Below, piece by piece: positions 36,661-47,492 of a DNA stretch of 64,000 nt (positions within the stretch are counted from its first letter, which is position 1; every line of letters starts with the position of its first letter). This stretch comes from Pontivivens marinum. GTDB lineage: Bacteria > Pseudomonadota > Alphaproteobacteria > Rhodobacterales > Rhodobacteraceae. The position numbers and the translations under genes were made by a program. Under the pieces are notes generated by a model, which saw only the letters and a list, made by a program, of their open reading frames with translations, was not told where the DNA came from and made no database searches. The stretch lies in the NCBI RefSeq assembly GCF_900231835.1, contig NZ_OCTN01000001.1, positions 248,001 to 312,000 on the forward strand. The letters run 5' to 3'.

Positions 36661-36947
36661 GCACCTGCTCCTGTCTGTTCACGAGTGGTTTACAGGGGCT
36701 TAGGGCATCGGGAAAGGGGCTGAACGCATCCCGGGGCGCGGTATCCACAACTAATTCGAAACCAGCACCGGAATGGATGCAGGATGACGCGAATGTCGAA
36801 TTACTTGCCTTGAGGTCAGATTACGGCAAGGGTCTATGCACGAACTGTGGAAGTTAGAGAGCGGGTGGGGACGTGCGCTAGGTCCAACAAACTAATAAAA
36901 TTGGGTTTGTCTGCGGTGTGGACCAATACTCAAATGAGGAAAGCGCC
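36661..36947. other. 287-base intergenic region with a long-range inverted repeat
   Basis: The gap separates two divergent genes. It contains TAATTCGA (36752-36759) and TCGAATTA (36796-36803), a perfect 8-bp inverted repeat with a 36-base spacer (44 bases centre to centre). No promoter boxes with good spacing were seen. Confidence 0.4.
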
Positions 36948-37484
36948 ATGAAAACCCCACGCGAAACTGCGTCTGCCATACTCTTATCCACCGCTCTATT
37001 CGCGGCCCCTGCCCTCGCCGATGGTCAATACGCGATGTATGATGGTGCGAACGGCTATATGGGCGATTTCAACATTATCGAGGATGTCGCCACGCCGGGT
37101 GGTCCCTATGTCTGGATCGAAATGCCGGATCAGGAAATGTGGCTCTATTTCCCGCCCGAGGCGATTTATGTCGATATGCACCCGACCAATCCGATCATCT
37201 TCAACCAGATCCCCTTTGACGGCGACTGGGTTGGCACATCCCCCTACGATCAAACCTGCCCGACCGGTCCGAATTACGACCATATGGGACAGCCGAGAGC
37301 CGCCCATGGCAGTGCCATGTTGATAAATACCGCCGTGCAGGGAACGGACTTGTTATTCGAGGTCTGGATTTCAAGTTGCGGCGGCGACCTGCAATTTTTC
37401 GGGCATCATCAACCGGCATTCGGCCACCAGTCCAGCGGTGGTGGTTTTCAGCAGGGCGGTGGCGGCAAATCGGTTACAAAGTAA
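36948..37484 (+). CDS. Secreted protein of unknown function
   Basis: A 178-residue protein with a signal peptide (MKTPRETASAILLSTALFAA, cleavage likely after PALA). The mature part is acidic and aromatic, rich in Asp, Tyr and Pro (YVWIEMPDQEMWLYFPPEA), has two Cys that could pair, and ends in a Gly/Gln/Ser-rich tail (FQQGGGGK). No known domain was recognised. The ATG at 36948 follows GAGGA. It converges with, and overlaps by 11 bases, the MBL hydrolase gene. Confidence 0.7.
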   Translation: MKTPRETASAILLSTALFAAPALADGQYAMYDGANGYMGDFNIIEDVATPGGPYVWIEMPDQEMWLYFPPEAIYVDMHPTNPIIFNQIPFDGDWVGTSPYDQTCPTGPNYDHMGQPRAAHGSAMLINTAVQGTDLLFEVWISSCGGDLQFFGHHQPAFGHQSSGGGFQQGGGGKSVTK

Positions 37485-38166
37485 TCGGGCGCATCACCTC
37501 GGGCTCAATCACATTCACATTGGGCAGACCCCTGCGCATCACATCTGCGGATTGCTCCAACAGGCCAAAGGTTTGGTAGTGGCAGGGGATCACCGTCTCG
37601 AAGTTAAAGAACATCTTCGCGGCGAAGGTGGCGCGTTTCATATCCATAGTGAAGTGGCCACCCGCAGCGAGGATGCCGATTTCGGGTTGGTGCAGGGCCT
37701 CGAACACCTCCATATCCGCCATCACGTCGGTATCGCCTGAGAAGTAGATCGTCTTACCCTCACCCGCGATCATGAATCCGGCCTCACCGCCGACATAGCG
37801 CGGGCCATCGGGGGTGGAGATGCTGGAGGAATGCGTCGCGTTCACCATGGTCACGGCCACATCGCCCAGGGCAACCGTGCCGCCCTTGTTAAACCCGATG
37901 GTGGCGATGCCCTCTTTATCCTCCCACCAGCTCATCAAATCGTAGATGCCGACAACGGGGATATCCAGTTCCTTGGCGATTGCGACTGCATCCGAGGAAT
38001 GGTCGCCATGCCCGTGGCTGAGCAGGATCGCCGTGGCGCCGGTGATCGCGCGTTCACGTTCCGCACTGGCAAAGCTGGGATTTCCGTCCAGCCATGGGTC
38101 CACCAACAGGACCTGATCTGCGATCTCGATACGAAAGGCGGAATGGCCGAGCCAGATGATTCTCAT
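37474..38166 (-). CDS. UPF0173-type metal-dependent hydrolase (MBL fold)
   Basis: A 230-residue metallo-beta-lactamase-fold enzyme starting MRIIWLGHSAFRIE. The metal site HGHGDHSSDAV (HxHxDH), a later His in VNATHSSS, YFSGDTDVMADM and the C-terminal CHYQTF are visible. It corresponds to the UPF0173 family (YtkL-like); substrate unknown. The start is chosen at the conserved MRIIW; upstream extension is not conserved. Its end overlaps the secreted-protein gene in the opposite direction. Confidence 0.9.
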   Translation of the reverse strand: MRIIWLGHSAFRIEIADQVLLVDPWLDGNPSFASAERERAITGATAILLSHGHGDHSSDAVAIAKELDIPVVGIYDLMSWWEDKEGIATIGFNKGGTVALGDVAVTMVNATHSSSISTPDGPRYVGGEAGFMIAGEGKTIYFSGDTDVMADMEVFEALHQPEIGILAAGGHFTMDMKRATFAAKMFFNFETVIPCHYQTFGLLEQSADVMRRGLPNVNVIEPEVMRPITL

Positions 38167-38221
38167 TTGAGGGGTCCCTTCGCGTAGGTCATGATGCGGC
38201 ATAGCCGAATTGGGGGACAAC

Positions 38222-38875
38222 ATGGACTGGACAGCGCAGGTGGACAACTACTGCGAGCGCACCGATTTCAGCTTTTGGGCGGAACCGGTCAATGCGGCCA
38301 GCAATGCGGCGTTTCTGATCGCCGCCTTTGTGGTGTGGCGTATCGTGCGGGACCGCCCCGATTGGGGAGTGCGGGCGCTGCTGCTGATCCTGACGGCCAT
38401 CGGGATCGGATCGTTCCTGTTTCACACGGTGGCCAGCCGCTGGGCCTCAACTGCGGATGTGGTGCCGATCATGGTATTCATCCTCGTCTATCTATGGCTC
38501 GCAACGGTGCGGATGCTGGAGCTGCCACGCTGGGCGGGATTCGTCGCGGTGGCGCTGTTCTTTCCCTTTACGGCGGCGGTGTCGTCTGCCGTGGTGGCGA
38601 TCACCGGCGGGCTGAACGGGTCCGAGGGCTATGTGCCCACCATGCTGCTGATTGCGGGTTACGGGCTGTGGCTGTTGCCGCGTAAACCGGCGACGGGGCG
38701 TGGGCTGTTGATTGGCGCGGGGCTGCTGACGCTATCGCTGACCGCGCGGTCCGTGGATGAGGCCCTGTGCGAGGTCGTTCCGCTGGGCACGCATTGGCTG
38801 TGGCATCTGTTGAACGGCACCATGTTGGCCTGGATGATTTTGGTTCTGGATCGGCATGGCACAACTGAGGGCTGA
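38222..38875 (+). CDS. Ceramidase-like membrane hydrolase (CREST superfamily)
   Basis: A 217-residue protein with about six to seven hydrophobic segments. Landmarks of alkaline-ceramidase-like proteins: YCERTDFSFWAEPVNAASNA near the start, SFLFHTVAS (first His) and HWLWHLLNG (two His) near the end, which would bind zinc in the membrane. Known relatives hydrolyse ceramide or related amides; sphingolipid cleavage here is inferred, not shown. The ATG at 38222 follows GGGGGA; a TTG 12 bases earlier is an alternative. It lies 42 bases upstream of dnaG. Confidence 0.8.
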   Translation: MDWTAQVDNYCERTDFSFWAEPVNAASNAAFLIAAFVVWRIVRDRPDWGVRALLLILTAIGIGSFLFHTVASRWASTADVVPIMVFILVYLWLATVRMLELPRWAGFVAVALFFPFTAAVSSAVVAITGGLNGSEGYVPTMLLIAGYGLWLLPRKPATGRGLLIGAGLLTLSLTARSVDEALCEVVPLGTHWLWHLLNGTMLAWMILVLDRHGTTEG

Positions 38876-38917
38876 TGGCGTCTTGCCGATCCGGTCGCAA
38901 CATCCGATATTAGGGGC

Positions 38918-40867
38918 ATGAGTCTCCCACCTTCCTTCTTTGATGATCTGCGTTCGCGCACATCCCTTGCCGCTGTGGTTGCGCGCAAGGTGACGTGGGA
39001 TAATCGCAAGTCCAATCCGGGTAAGGGCGACATGTGGGCCCCCTGCCCGTTCCATCAGGAAAAGAGCGCCTCGTTCCATGTCGATGACCGCAAGGGGTTC
39101 TATTACTGCTTTGGCTGCCACGCAAAGGGCGACGCCATCGGGTTTGTCAAGGAAACCGAGAATGTCAGCTTTATGGAGGCGGTTGAGATACTGGCCCGTG
39201 AAGCAGGGATGCAAATGCCCGAGCGTGACCCACGTGCGGCAGAGCGGGCCGAAAAACGGGCCGGCCTTAGCGATATCATGGAGATGGCGGTCAAATTCTA
39301 CCGCGCGCAACTATCCGGCGCACGGGCGGGTGCGGCACGTGAATATATCAACCGACGCGGTCTAACCCGTGCCACGGTGGAGCGGTTCGAGATCGGATAT
39401 GCCCCGCCGGATCGTACTTTGCTGTTCGAGCATTTGCGGGCCAAGGGGATTGAGCCTGCGGAGATCGTTGCCTCGGGCGTTGCGGCGCAGCCCGATAGCG
39501 GCCAGCCCTATGACCGGTTTCGGGACCGCATCATCTTTCCCATCCGCGACGGACGGGGCCGCGCCATCAGCTTGGGCGGGCGGGCGATGGACCCGAATGC
39601 GCGGGCGAAATACCTGAACGGGCCGGAAACCGAACTGTTTGATAAGGGCCGCGCCCTGTACAATCAGGGCCCCGCGCGTGAGGCAGCGGGCAAGACGCAG
39701 GCGCTCGTCGTCGCTGAGGGATATATGGACGTTATCGCCCTAGCACAGGCGGGTATCGGCCATGCGGTCGCGCCGCTAGGCACCGCGATCACCGAGGGGC
39801 AGTTGGCGCTAATGTGGCGCATCACGGATGAGCCGGTCATTGCGCTGGACGGTGATACCGCAGGCATTCGCGCCGCCCGCCGCCTGATCGACGTGGCGCT
39901 GCCGTTGTTGCAACCTGGCAAAAGCTTGCGGTTTTGTGTCATGCCTGCCGGTCAGGACCCCGACGATCTGATCCGTGAAAGCGGCGTCACCGCCATGCAA
40001 TCGCTGCTGGACGGCGCCCGCCCCATGGTGGAGCTGTTGTGGGAGCGTGAGACAGAGGGCAAGGTTTTCGACAGCCCTGAACGCCGCGCCGCGCTGGATG
40101 CGGACCTGCGGCGGTTACTCAATAACATCACCGATCAATCCATTCGCACCCATTACGGCGCGGCGCTGCGCGACAAACGGCAGGAGCTGTTTGGCGGCAG
40201 CCGTCCGTCCCGCGGCGGGTTCAACACTGGAACGCCGTGGCGGCCCAAGGGCGCGCCGGAGCCGGCCAGCGCAGGTGCGCGGGCATCCTTTCTGGCGCGC
40301 GAGACACAGGCACTGGAGGACCATCAGCGCTTGCGGGAAAGCGCGATCATGGCGGGCTGCCTGAACCATCCAGAGGTCGCCCGATCGCTGGAGGCGCCGT
40401 TAGAACGCTTGCCAATGGCCTGTTCCGATCTAACTGTGTTGCGCGATGTCCTCTTGTATCATCTGTCCAACCCCCTACATCACGATGCTAGCACCGCAGT
40501 AGAGGCAACAATGACGCAGCTTGGCTATGATGCTCGGGAGCGGTTAAATGCGCTGGGCAATGTACGGGTTGCGCGTCATCTTCTGCCACAGGCAGATGCA
40601 AGCGTAGCGCGGGCCGCTATCCTAGAAGAGATGGCAAAGCAGACGGCGGAGATGGGCATTCGCGACGAAGTACGCGATGCTGAGGAAGATATGCATGGTG
40701 TCGCGGACGAGGGCGTTACGTGGCGTTTGCAGCAAGCAAGTATAGCCCGGGACCGCGCATTACGCGGCCTTGGCGACGAAGAAGACACCGCGTCAGGCGG
40801 TGAACAAGAACTGTCAGACCATCTTTCGCGTTTAATCGCGGACCAGGTCTGGATAAAGAAACGCTAA
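38918..40867 (+). CDS. dnaG: DNA primase
   Basis: A 649-residue primase. A CHC2 zinc domain (Cys43, His46, Cys64, Cys67), the catalytic core with a TOPRIM domain around AEGYMDVIALAQAG and EPVIALDGDTAGIRAA, and a C-terminal helicase-binding region. It synthesises RNA primers at the fork. From about 40430 to the stop the codon choice is visibly lower in GC than the first three quarters. The upstream MBL/ceramidase genes are not functionally linked; rpoD follows. Confidence 0.96.
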   Translation: MSLPPSFFDDLRSRTSLAAVVARKVTWDNRKSNPGKGDMWAPCPFHQEKSASFHVDDRKGFYYCFGCHAKGDAIGFVKETENVSFMEAVEILAREAGMQMPERDPRAAERAEKRAGLSDIMEMAVKFYRAQLSGARAGAAREYINRRGLTRATVERFEIGYAPPDRTLLFEHLRAKGIEPAEIVASGVAAQPDSGQPYDRFRDRIIFPIRDGRGRAISLGGRAMDPNARAKYLNGPETELFDKGRALYNQGPAREAAGKTQALVVAEGYMDVIALAQAGIGHAVAPLGTAITEGQLALMWRITDEPVIALDGDTAGIRAARRLIDVALPLLQPGKSLRFCVMPAGQDPDDLIRESGVTAMQSLLDGARPMVELLWERETEGKVFDSPERRAALDADLRRLLNNITDQSIRTHYGAALRDKRQELFGGSRPSRGGFNTGTPWRPKGAPEPASAGARASFLARETQALEDHQRLRESAIMAGCLNHPEVARSLEAPLERLPMACSDLTVLRDVLLYHLSNPLHHDASTAVEATMTQLGYDARERLNALGNVRVARHLLPQADASVARAAILEEMAKQTAEMGIRDEVRDAEEDMHGVADEGVTWRLQQASIARDRALRGLGDEEDTASGGEQELSDHLSRLIADQVWIKKR

Positions 40868-40874
40868 AGCAGCG

Positions 40875-40928
40875 CGGGCCGAATCACTCTCGATTCAGTA
40901 TCGTGCAAAACAATTCGCTGATTCGGCC
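40875..40928 (+). promoter_or_regulatory. 11-bp inverted repeat between dnaG and rpoD
   Basis: GGGCCGAATCA (40875-40885) and TGATTCGGCCC (40918-40928) are perfectly complementary, with a 32-base loop. It begins 8 bases after the dnaG stop and ends 43 bases before rpoD. It could be a processing or attenuation site separating primase and sigma-factor mRNA. No T-run follows. Confidence 0.6.
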
Positions 40929-40971
40929 CTGATTCGGGCGCGGAACGGCATCAGGTTTGACGGAGTGCATC

Positions 40972-42930
<1,959 letters not shown>

Positions 42931-42952
42931 GACACTCTCTAGATTAAACATT

Positions 42953-42980
42953 CTGCGCCGCTGAACAATTGGCGGCGCAG
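42953..42980 (+). terminator. Hairpin after rpoD
   Basis: Perfect 9-bp stem CTGCGCCGC/GCGGCGCAG with a 10-base loop, 22 bases after the rpoD stop. No T-run, but it is the only stable structure between rpoD and the next gene. Confidence 0.6.
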
Positions 42981-43218
42981 GATCGGCCCGCGAGTTTATG
43001 CGGCCATTTCAGCCACATAATGCGGCCAATCTCCCCCTCAAAAATCGCTAGCCTGTAGGTCGCCGTGAGCACAGGCATGCGACATCCCATAATCGTGGTC
43101 AAAAGCACCGCAAAAAATCACGATGAATGTGTGATTTGCCACTCCAGTTCATCAGAGTGACGTAGTACCCCGCTTACGTTACGAAATTCGCGAAACCTCG
43201 CTTCTGCCCAACCACAGA

Positions 43219-43271
43219 CCAAATGCATTTGGAACGACTGTTGGCCCAGTGAATATTGCATTTCGCAAATG
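43219..43271. promoter_or_regulatory. Two palindromes sharing AAATG/CATTT half-sites
   Basis: CCAAATGCATTTGG (43219-43232) is a perfect 14-bp palindrome; CATTT-CGC-AAATG (43259-43271) has the same half-sites in the opposite order. The centres are about 40 bases apart (near four helical turns), 85-130 bases before the start of the secreted-protein gene. Confidence 0.45.
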
Positions 43272-43355
43272 AATTTCAGGCTTATGCTTGCCTCAGGGCA
43301 ACGTAACGGCGCATGATGATACAAGGCCAGTTAGACCTGCCAACAGGAGATACCT

Positions 43356-43829
43356 ATGCTTAAGACTCTATCAGTTGCTATCGCTGCAACATTCGTAGCG
43401 GGCGCAGCTTTTGCTTGCCCGAATATCGGCCAGACCGGCGCGACGATTAATGCCTCGGCCACACAGTTGTATTCCCCCCACAACTACAACGTTACCGCAG
43501 GCGGCAGCTCTGACCTAAGCTACTGCAACATCCGCACCTACAATAACGTCACACCTGTTGGTTGGGTTGCAACGGCACCTGACTTTGAGCTGAACTACCG
43601 CAAGGATGCGAATTACAGCCTCGAAATCCGCGTTGTCAGCGACTGCGATTCAGTTCTGCTGATCAATGATGGTGAGGGCGACTGGTTCTACGACGATGAT
43701 GGCAATTCCAACAGCGCCGGCGACCCGGCACTGCGGATCAACAATCCGGCAGCTGGCCTGTACGACATCTGGATCGGCACATACGGCCCGGGCACCTGCT
43801 CGGCCCAGTTGCAGCTGGAAACATTCTGA
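43356..43829 (+). CDS. Secreted protein resembling a pre-peptidase C-terminal (PPC) domain
   Basis: A 157-residue protein with a signal peptide (MLKTLSVAIAATFVAGAAFA, cleavage before Cys21 or after it). The mature part is rich in Asn, Tyr and Asp, with four more Cys. A stretch DWFYDDDGNSNSAGDP followed by GLYDIWIGTYG resembles the calcium-binding PPC beta-sandwich, as in bacterial peptidase tails. It starts after AGGAGATACCT and ends with a good terminator, so it is a single-gene unit. Enzymatic function is unlikely; structural or binding role possible. Confidence 0.7.
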   Translation: MLKTLSVAIAATFVAGAAFACPNIGQTGATINASATQLYSPHNYNVTAGGSSDLSYCNIRTYNNVTPVGWVATAPDFELNYRKDANYSLEIRVVSDCDSVLLINDGEGDWFYDDDGNSNSAGDPALRINNPAAGLYDIWIGTYGPGTCSAQLQLETF

Positions 43830-43874
43830 TCTGGCAGGTGCGGACCTGATCCGCGCCACCTGAACAGCGCATTG

Positions 43875-43901
43875 AATGCCGGGCCATGGGTCCGGCATTT
43901 T
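43875..43901 (+). terminator. Intrinsic terminator after the secreted-protein gene
   Basis: Stem AATGCCGGGCC/GGTCCGGCATT (11 bp with one G-T) around loop ATG, followed by TT. The last stem bases join a TTTT run, giving a reasonable factor-independent terminator 46 bases after the stop. Confidence 0.7.
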
Positions 43902-44035
43902 GCGTATGCGCCACGGGTTTCGCCAATACGTGACCTAACGACTCTTGCCAGCACTACACACGGCGGGCAAAGTGGCGAAAACCACCACCGATTGCGCGCG
44001 GTGCGATATCTGCACCACCTGACGGAGTTCACCCT

Positions 44036-44512
44036 ATGCGTTGTCCATTTTGCGGAAATACCGAAACTCAGGTTAAGGACTCGCGCCCAGCCGAGGACCA
44101 CGTCGCCATCCGCCGCCGCCGCTATTGCCCTGCCTGTGCAGGTCGTTTCACCACATATGAGCGGGTGCAATTGCGCGATCTGGTCGTCGTTAAAAAGAAT
44201 GGCCGCCGTGAGGGGTTTGATCGGGATAAGCTGGAACGCTCGATCCGCATCGCCCTGCAAAAACGCCCGATTGAGGGGGAGCGCGTAGACCAGATGATCT
44301 CTGGAATAGTGCGCCGGCTGGAGAGCATGGGTGAGAGCGACATCGCCTCTGACACGATTGGTGAGATTGTGATGGAAACCCTGGCCCGTATCGACACCGT
44401 TGCCTATGTCCGGTTTGCCAGCGTTTACAAAAACTTCCAAGAGGCCGACGATTTCGAGGATTTCGTGCAGGAGCTGCGCCCACCAAGTGTGGACCCTGAG
44501 ACGGATGAGTAG
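44036..44512 (+). CDS. nrdR: Transcriptional repressor NrdR
   Basis: A 158-residue protein with an N-terminal zinc ribbon (Cys3, Cys6, Cys31, Cys34) and an ATP-cone domain (about 48-138: [18 protein letters not shown], then [10 protein letters not shown]). NrdR represses ribonucleotide reductase genes and senses ATP/dATP. Its end overlaps the ribD start by 8 bases, so it is coupled to riboflavin synthesis genes, a common arrangement in proteobacteria. Confidence 0.97.
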   Translation: MRCPFCGNTETQVKDSRPAEDHVAIRRRRYCPACAGRFTTYERVQLRDLVVVKKNGRREGFDRDKLERSIRIALQKRPIEGERVDQMISGIVRRLESMGESDIASDTIGEIVMETLARIDTVAYVRFASVYKNFQEADDFEDFVQELRPPSVDPETDE

Positions 44513-45605
44513 CCAAGATAACCGCCATATGGCCCATGCGCTGAGCCTTGCCGCGCGTGGACTAGGACGCACTTGGCCAAATCCGGCTGTGGGATGCGTG
44601 ATCGTTTCCAATGGGCGCGTTCTCGGTCGGGGCTGGACCCAGCCCGGCGGACGCCCCCATGCTGAAACTGTGGCACTGGCACAGGCCGGCGAGGCAGCGC
44701 GCGGTGCCACCGCCTATGTCAGTCTGGAACCCTGCGCACATCATGGCCGCACGCCGCCCTGTTGCGACGCGCTGGTCGCAGCGGGTGTGGCCCGCGTTGT
44801 CACCACGATGGAGGACCCCGATCCCCGCGTTGCTGGTGAGGGATTGCGCCGCCTGCGCGCCGCCGGTGTTGAGGTTACGGTTCTGGACCAGATGGCCGGT
44901 GCCGCGATGGAGGCGAATGCAGGCTTTCTGATGCGACAGGCCAGCAGGCGCCCCTTGGTCACGCTGAAATTGGCGGCTTCGCTGGATGGACGGATTGCAA
45001 CGGCGCGGGGCGAAAGCCGCTGGATCACTGGTCCGCAGGCCCGTGCCGCCGTGCATATGATGCGCGCTCAGGCCGATGCCTTGCTGATCGGCGCGGGAAC
45101 GGCGCGTGCGGATGATCCGATGCTGGATGTCAGGCTGGCCGGTTTGACCGATGCTGGCCCCGTGCGCGTTGTGGCGGATGGTGGGCTGTCACTGCCGCTA
45201 ACCGGTCGTATGGCGCGCAGCGTTTCGGATCAGCCGGTCTGGCTGCTGCATCGCCGCGATGCGGATCGGGCGCGGCGCGATGCATGGCGTGGGCTGGGCG
45301 CGCAAACCTTGCCCTGTGCGACGGATGAAACCGGTGCGCTAGTGCCGCTTGAGATGCTGCGCGCATTAGGCGACGTCGGCATCACGCGCGTTCTGTGCGA
45401 GGGCGGCGGAAAGCTGGCCGCGGCGCTGCTGCGGGCGGGTGTGGTCGATCGCTTGGTCTATTTCCATGCGGGGCTGGTGCTGGGCGGTGAGGGGTTAGCC
45501 TCGGTCGCGGCTATGGCAGACCTGCCCTTGGATGAGGTTGCACGCTGGCGCCTGCATAGCAGCGACCGGATCGGCGACGATGTCATGACCGAGTGGCGTA
45601 TCTAA
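44505..45605 (+). CDS. ribD: Bifunctional riboflavin deaminase/reductase RibD
   Basis: A 366-residue enzyme. The N-terminal deaminase domain (about 1-150) has the zinc site [11 protein letters not shown] and [11 protein letters not shown]; the C-terminal reductase domain (about 155-366) has [13 protein letters not shown] and [13 protein letters not shown]. It performs the second and third steps of riboflavin synthesis. The start overlaps the nrdR stop (ATGAGTAG). Its last 23 bases overlap the converging kpsC gene. Confidence 0.95.
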   Translation: MSSQDNRHMAHALSLAARGLGRTWPNPAVGCVIVSNGRVLGRGWTQPGGRPHAETVALAQAGEAARGATAYVSLEPCAHHGRTPPCCDALVAAGVARVVTTMEDPDPRVAGEGLRRLRAAGVEVTVLDQMAGAAMEANAGFLMRQASRRPLVTLKLAASLDGRIATARGESRWITGPQARAAVHMMRAQADALLIGAGTARADDPMLDVRLAGLTDAGPVRVVADGGLSLPLTGRMARSVSDQPVWLLHRRDADRARRDAWRGLGAQTLPCATDETGALVPLEMLRALGDVGITRVLCEGGGKLAAALLRAGVVDRLVYFHAGLVLGGEGLASVAAMADLPLDEVARWRLHSSDRIGDDVMTEWRI

Positions 45606-47484
45606 GCAATCGCGACAGCACACGCCCCGGACCGGCCAGCGGTATTGCGGGTTCATGGCCTCCTTGCTCCAGCCAGCTCAGGATATCTTCGGGTCCGCAG
45701 CGTGATTTCGTGCGCGGGTCCAGATATAGCGGATAATCGATCAGCGCGGCGTAGGTTAGCATATCCATACCCGGCCGCGCAGTGCGCCGTTGCAGCAGGC
45801 CATCAGGCACAGGGCCAAGGTCTTGCGTCAGCCCCCACCCCGCATAGAACGGCCACCCTAGGCAGGTAACAGGCACGTCGCGCAGCAAGGCCTCGAACCC
45901 CGCGAGGGAGGTATTGGTCCACAGCGCATCGACTTGGTGCAATAGCGGGGCAAGGCCGCCCTGCGTGATCACCACATCAGCCCCGTCAACGACATGCCCG
46001 TCGCGTAGGCCCGCAACCACATCGGGATGGGGTTTGTAGATCAGCACGGCTGCTGGGTATGCGCGCCGAGCGGCCTGCACGATATCAGCATCCGTGATAT
46101 TCGGCCCGCCAAACCGGACCGAGGCATCCCCCCGAACTTGCCCCGCAATCAGAATGCGATGCCCCTGCGGCAGCGTCGGTAGCGGGGCCGTCAGGTTGTA
46201 TTTGTCGAACTGCCCCGCAATCAGGCGCGCACGCAGTTTGGCGGCACGGGTCAGGGCAGTGGGGGGTAAAGTGGGGCTGTCCGCAATGAAACGCTCCAGA
46301 TCGCTGGGATGTGCCGGATCGAAATGCAGGCCGGTTCGGTCGTGGATCAGCGAGACAGGCGGCACCAGCGCCGCGCCCAGGCCACGCGAGCGCAGGAATC
46401 CATCCTCGATCCGTGCATCGGCGGTCCGGTCATTACCCCATGCGACGGTGGTTTTTGGCCCGATATCGCCGAGCATCTGCGCCACACGGTGCCGTTTCCA
46501 TCCCGACACGCCGACCAGTTGCGTTGTGCCATAAGTCCGCCGATGGGCCGCACTGGTCGAGGCAAGCCGCTGTACCGCCGCCAGCACGCCCCCATCACAC
46601 CCCGTCACCGGATCGGGCCAAATGCTGGCATCGCGCATTAGCCCTGCAAACAGTTGCAGTCGGGTTAGCTGAGTCGTGCGGATAGCGATCGGGGTGAGAT
46701 CTTGGCTAAGGCCCCAACCGGCATAGATCGGTTGGCCATGCACAATCGGGCGATGACCGGCGAGGATCGCCTCGAACCCCAGTTGCGAGGAGTAGACGTG
46801 AACCTCGGCCACGCGCGGCCAGATATGCCATGGGTTCACGCCCTGCGGCATCAGCGACACGCCAGCAGGCAGGTCGGTTTGCGGCAGCAGGCCCTGCCCC
46901 GACGGGTGGGTGCGGATCAGGATGGGAAGGTCAGGATTGCGCGCACGGGCCGCGCCCAGCATTCCGGCGAATGCCGTCGCATCCGCGCCCATCAGCGCCG
47001 CATCGCCCGCTACCTGATCCACAACCAGAGCGAATCGATCCGGCAATGCATCTGCCCCTGTCGGCCAATGGTTATATTTCGATAGCTGGTGATGCTGCAT
47101 CAACGCCAAGGCATCGCGCGTATCCGCATCGGGCTGCGGTTGCGCATTCAGCAGGGCGGCAACGGTACTGCTACTATCCGGATCGTAGTGCACGCCGTGT
47201 AGGTCGAGGATCAGGCCAGCGGCGGGTCCGGCCCCCGCATGGATGGAGCGTAGGAAGCTGTCCTCAATCGTCAGCAACGGTAAATCGCGGCGGCGTGCCA
47301 GTGCGATGCCACGTGCCGCAACATTGCCCCTGCCCCAGACGGCCACCGCGTCGCATTGCTGCCAGCCCGGAACCACCTGCCAACCCTGCGCCCGCAGCGC
47401 AGCGCGCAACCACGGTTGGCGCAAAAAACCCAGAGACAGCACGCCAAGGCGAGGGAGTTCGCCCGCCTTAGCCACTATATTCAC
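45583..47484 (-). CDS. kpsC: Capsular polysaccharide export/initiation protein KpsC-like
   Basis: A 633-residue protein made of two homologous halves, visible as the repeats SSQLGFEAILAGHRPIVHGQ and NTSLAGFEALLRDVPVTCLG, each followed by YAGWGLxQDL. This duplicated Capsule_synth layout is typical of KpsC, a Kdo transferase that builds the poly-Kdo linker on capsule lipid anchors together with KpsS. It lies 8 bases after the export lipoprotein gene and forms the block kpsS-lipoprotein-kpsC. No KpsMTE transporter is in this window. Confidence 0.85.
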   Translation of the reverse strand: MNIVAKAGELPRLGVLSLGFLRQPWLRAALRAQGWQVVPGWQQCDAVAVWGRGNVAARGIALARRRDLPLLTIEDSFLRSIHAGAGPAAGLILDLHGVHYDPDSSSTVAALLNAQPQPDADTRDALALMQHHQLSKYNHWPTGADALPDRFALVVDQVAGDAALMGADATAFAGMLGAARARNPDLPILIRTHPSGQGLLPQTDLPAGVSLMPQGVNPWHIWPRVAEVHVYSSQLGFEAILAGHRPIVHGQPIYAGWGLSQDLTPIAIRTTQLTRLQLFAGLMRDASIWPDPVTGCDGGVLAAVQRLASTSAAHRRTYGTTQLVGVSGWKRHRVAQMLGDIGPKTTVAWGNDRTADARIEDGFLRSRGLGAALVPPVSLIHDRTGLHFDPAHPSDLERFIADSPTLPPTALTRAAKLRARLIAGQFDKYNLTAPLPTLPQGHRILIAGQVRGDASVRFGGPNITDADIVQAARRAYPAAVLIYKPHPDVVAGLRDGHVVDGADVVITQGGLAPLLHQVDALWTNTSLAGFEALLRDVPVTCLGWPFYAGWGLTQDLGPVPDGLLQRRTARPGMDMLTYAALIDYPLYLDPRTKSRCGPEDILSWLEQGGHEPAIPLAGPGRVLSRLLRYATRS

Positions 47485-47492
47485 CAGCCGCC

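Larger units (their letters stand above)
42931..43355. other. 425-base intergenic region after rpoD
   Basis: No convincing gene is seen here. It contains an rpoD terminator-like hairpin (42953-42980), a direct repeat ATGCGGCCA (about 42999 and 43019) of unknown meaning, and two palindromes (43219-43232 and 43259-43271) in front of the secreted-protein gene. A 68-codon open frame on the minus strand has no coding character. Confidence 0.6.

Noticed and set aside
38191-38685. Alternative plus-strand frame over the ceramidase-like gene
   Set aside because: Frame shadow; the 38222 frame has the conserved histidines and membrane pattern.
43118-43324. 68-codon minus-strand frame in the gap after rpoD
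   Set aside because: Contains both palindromes, no ribosome site, no recognisable protein pattern.
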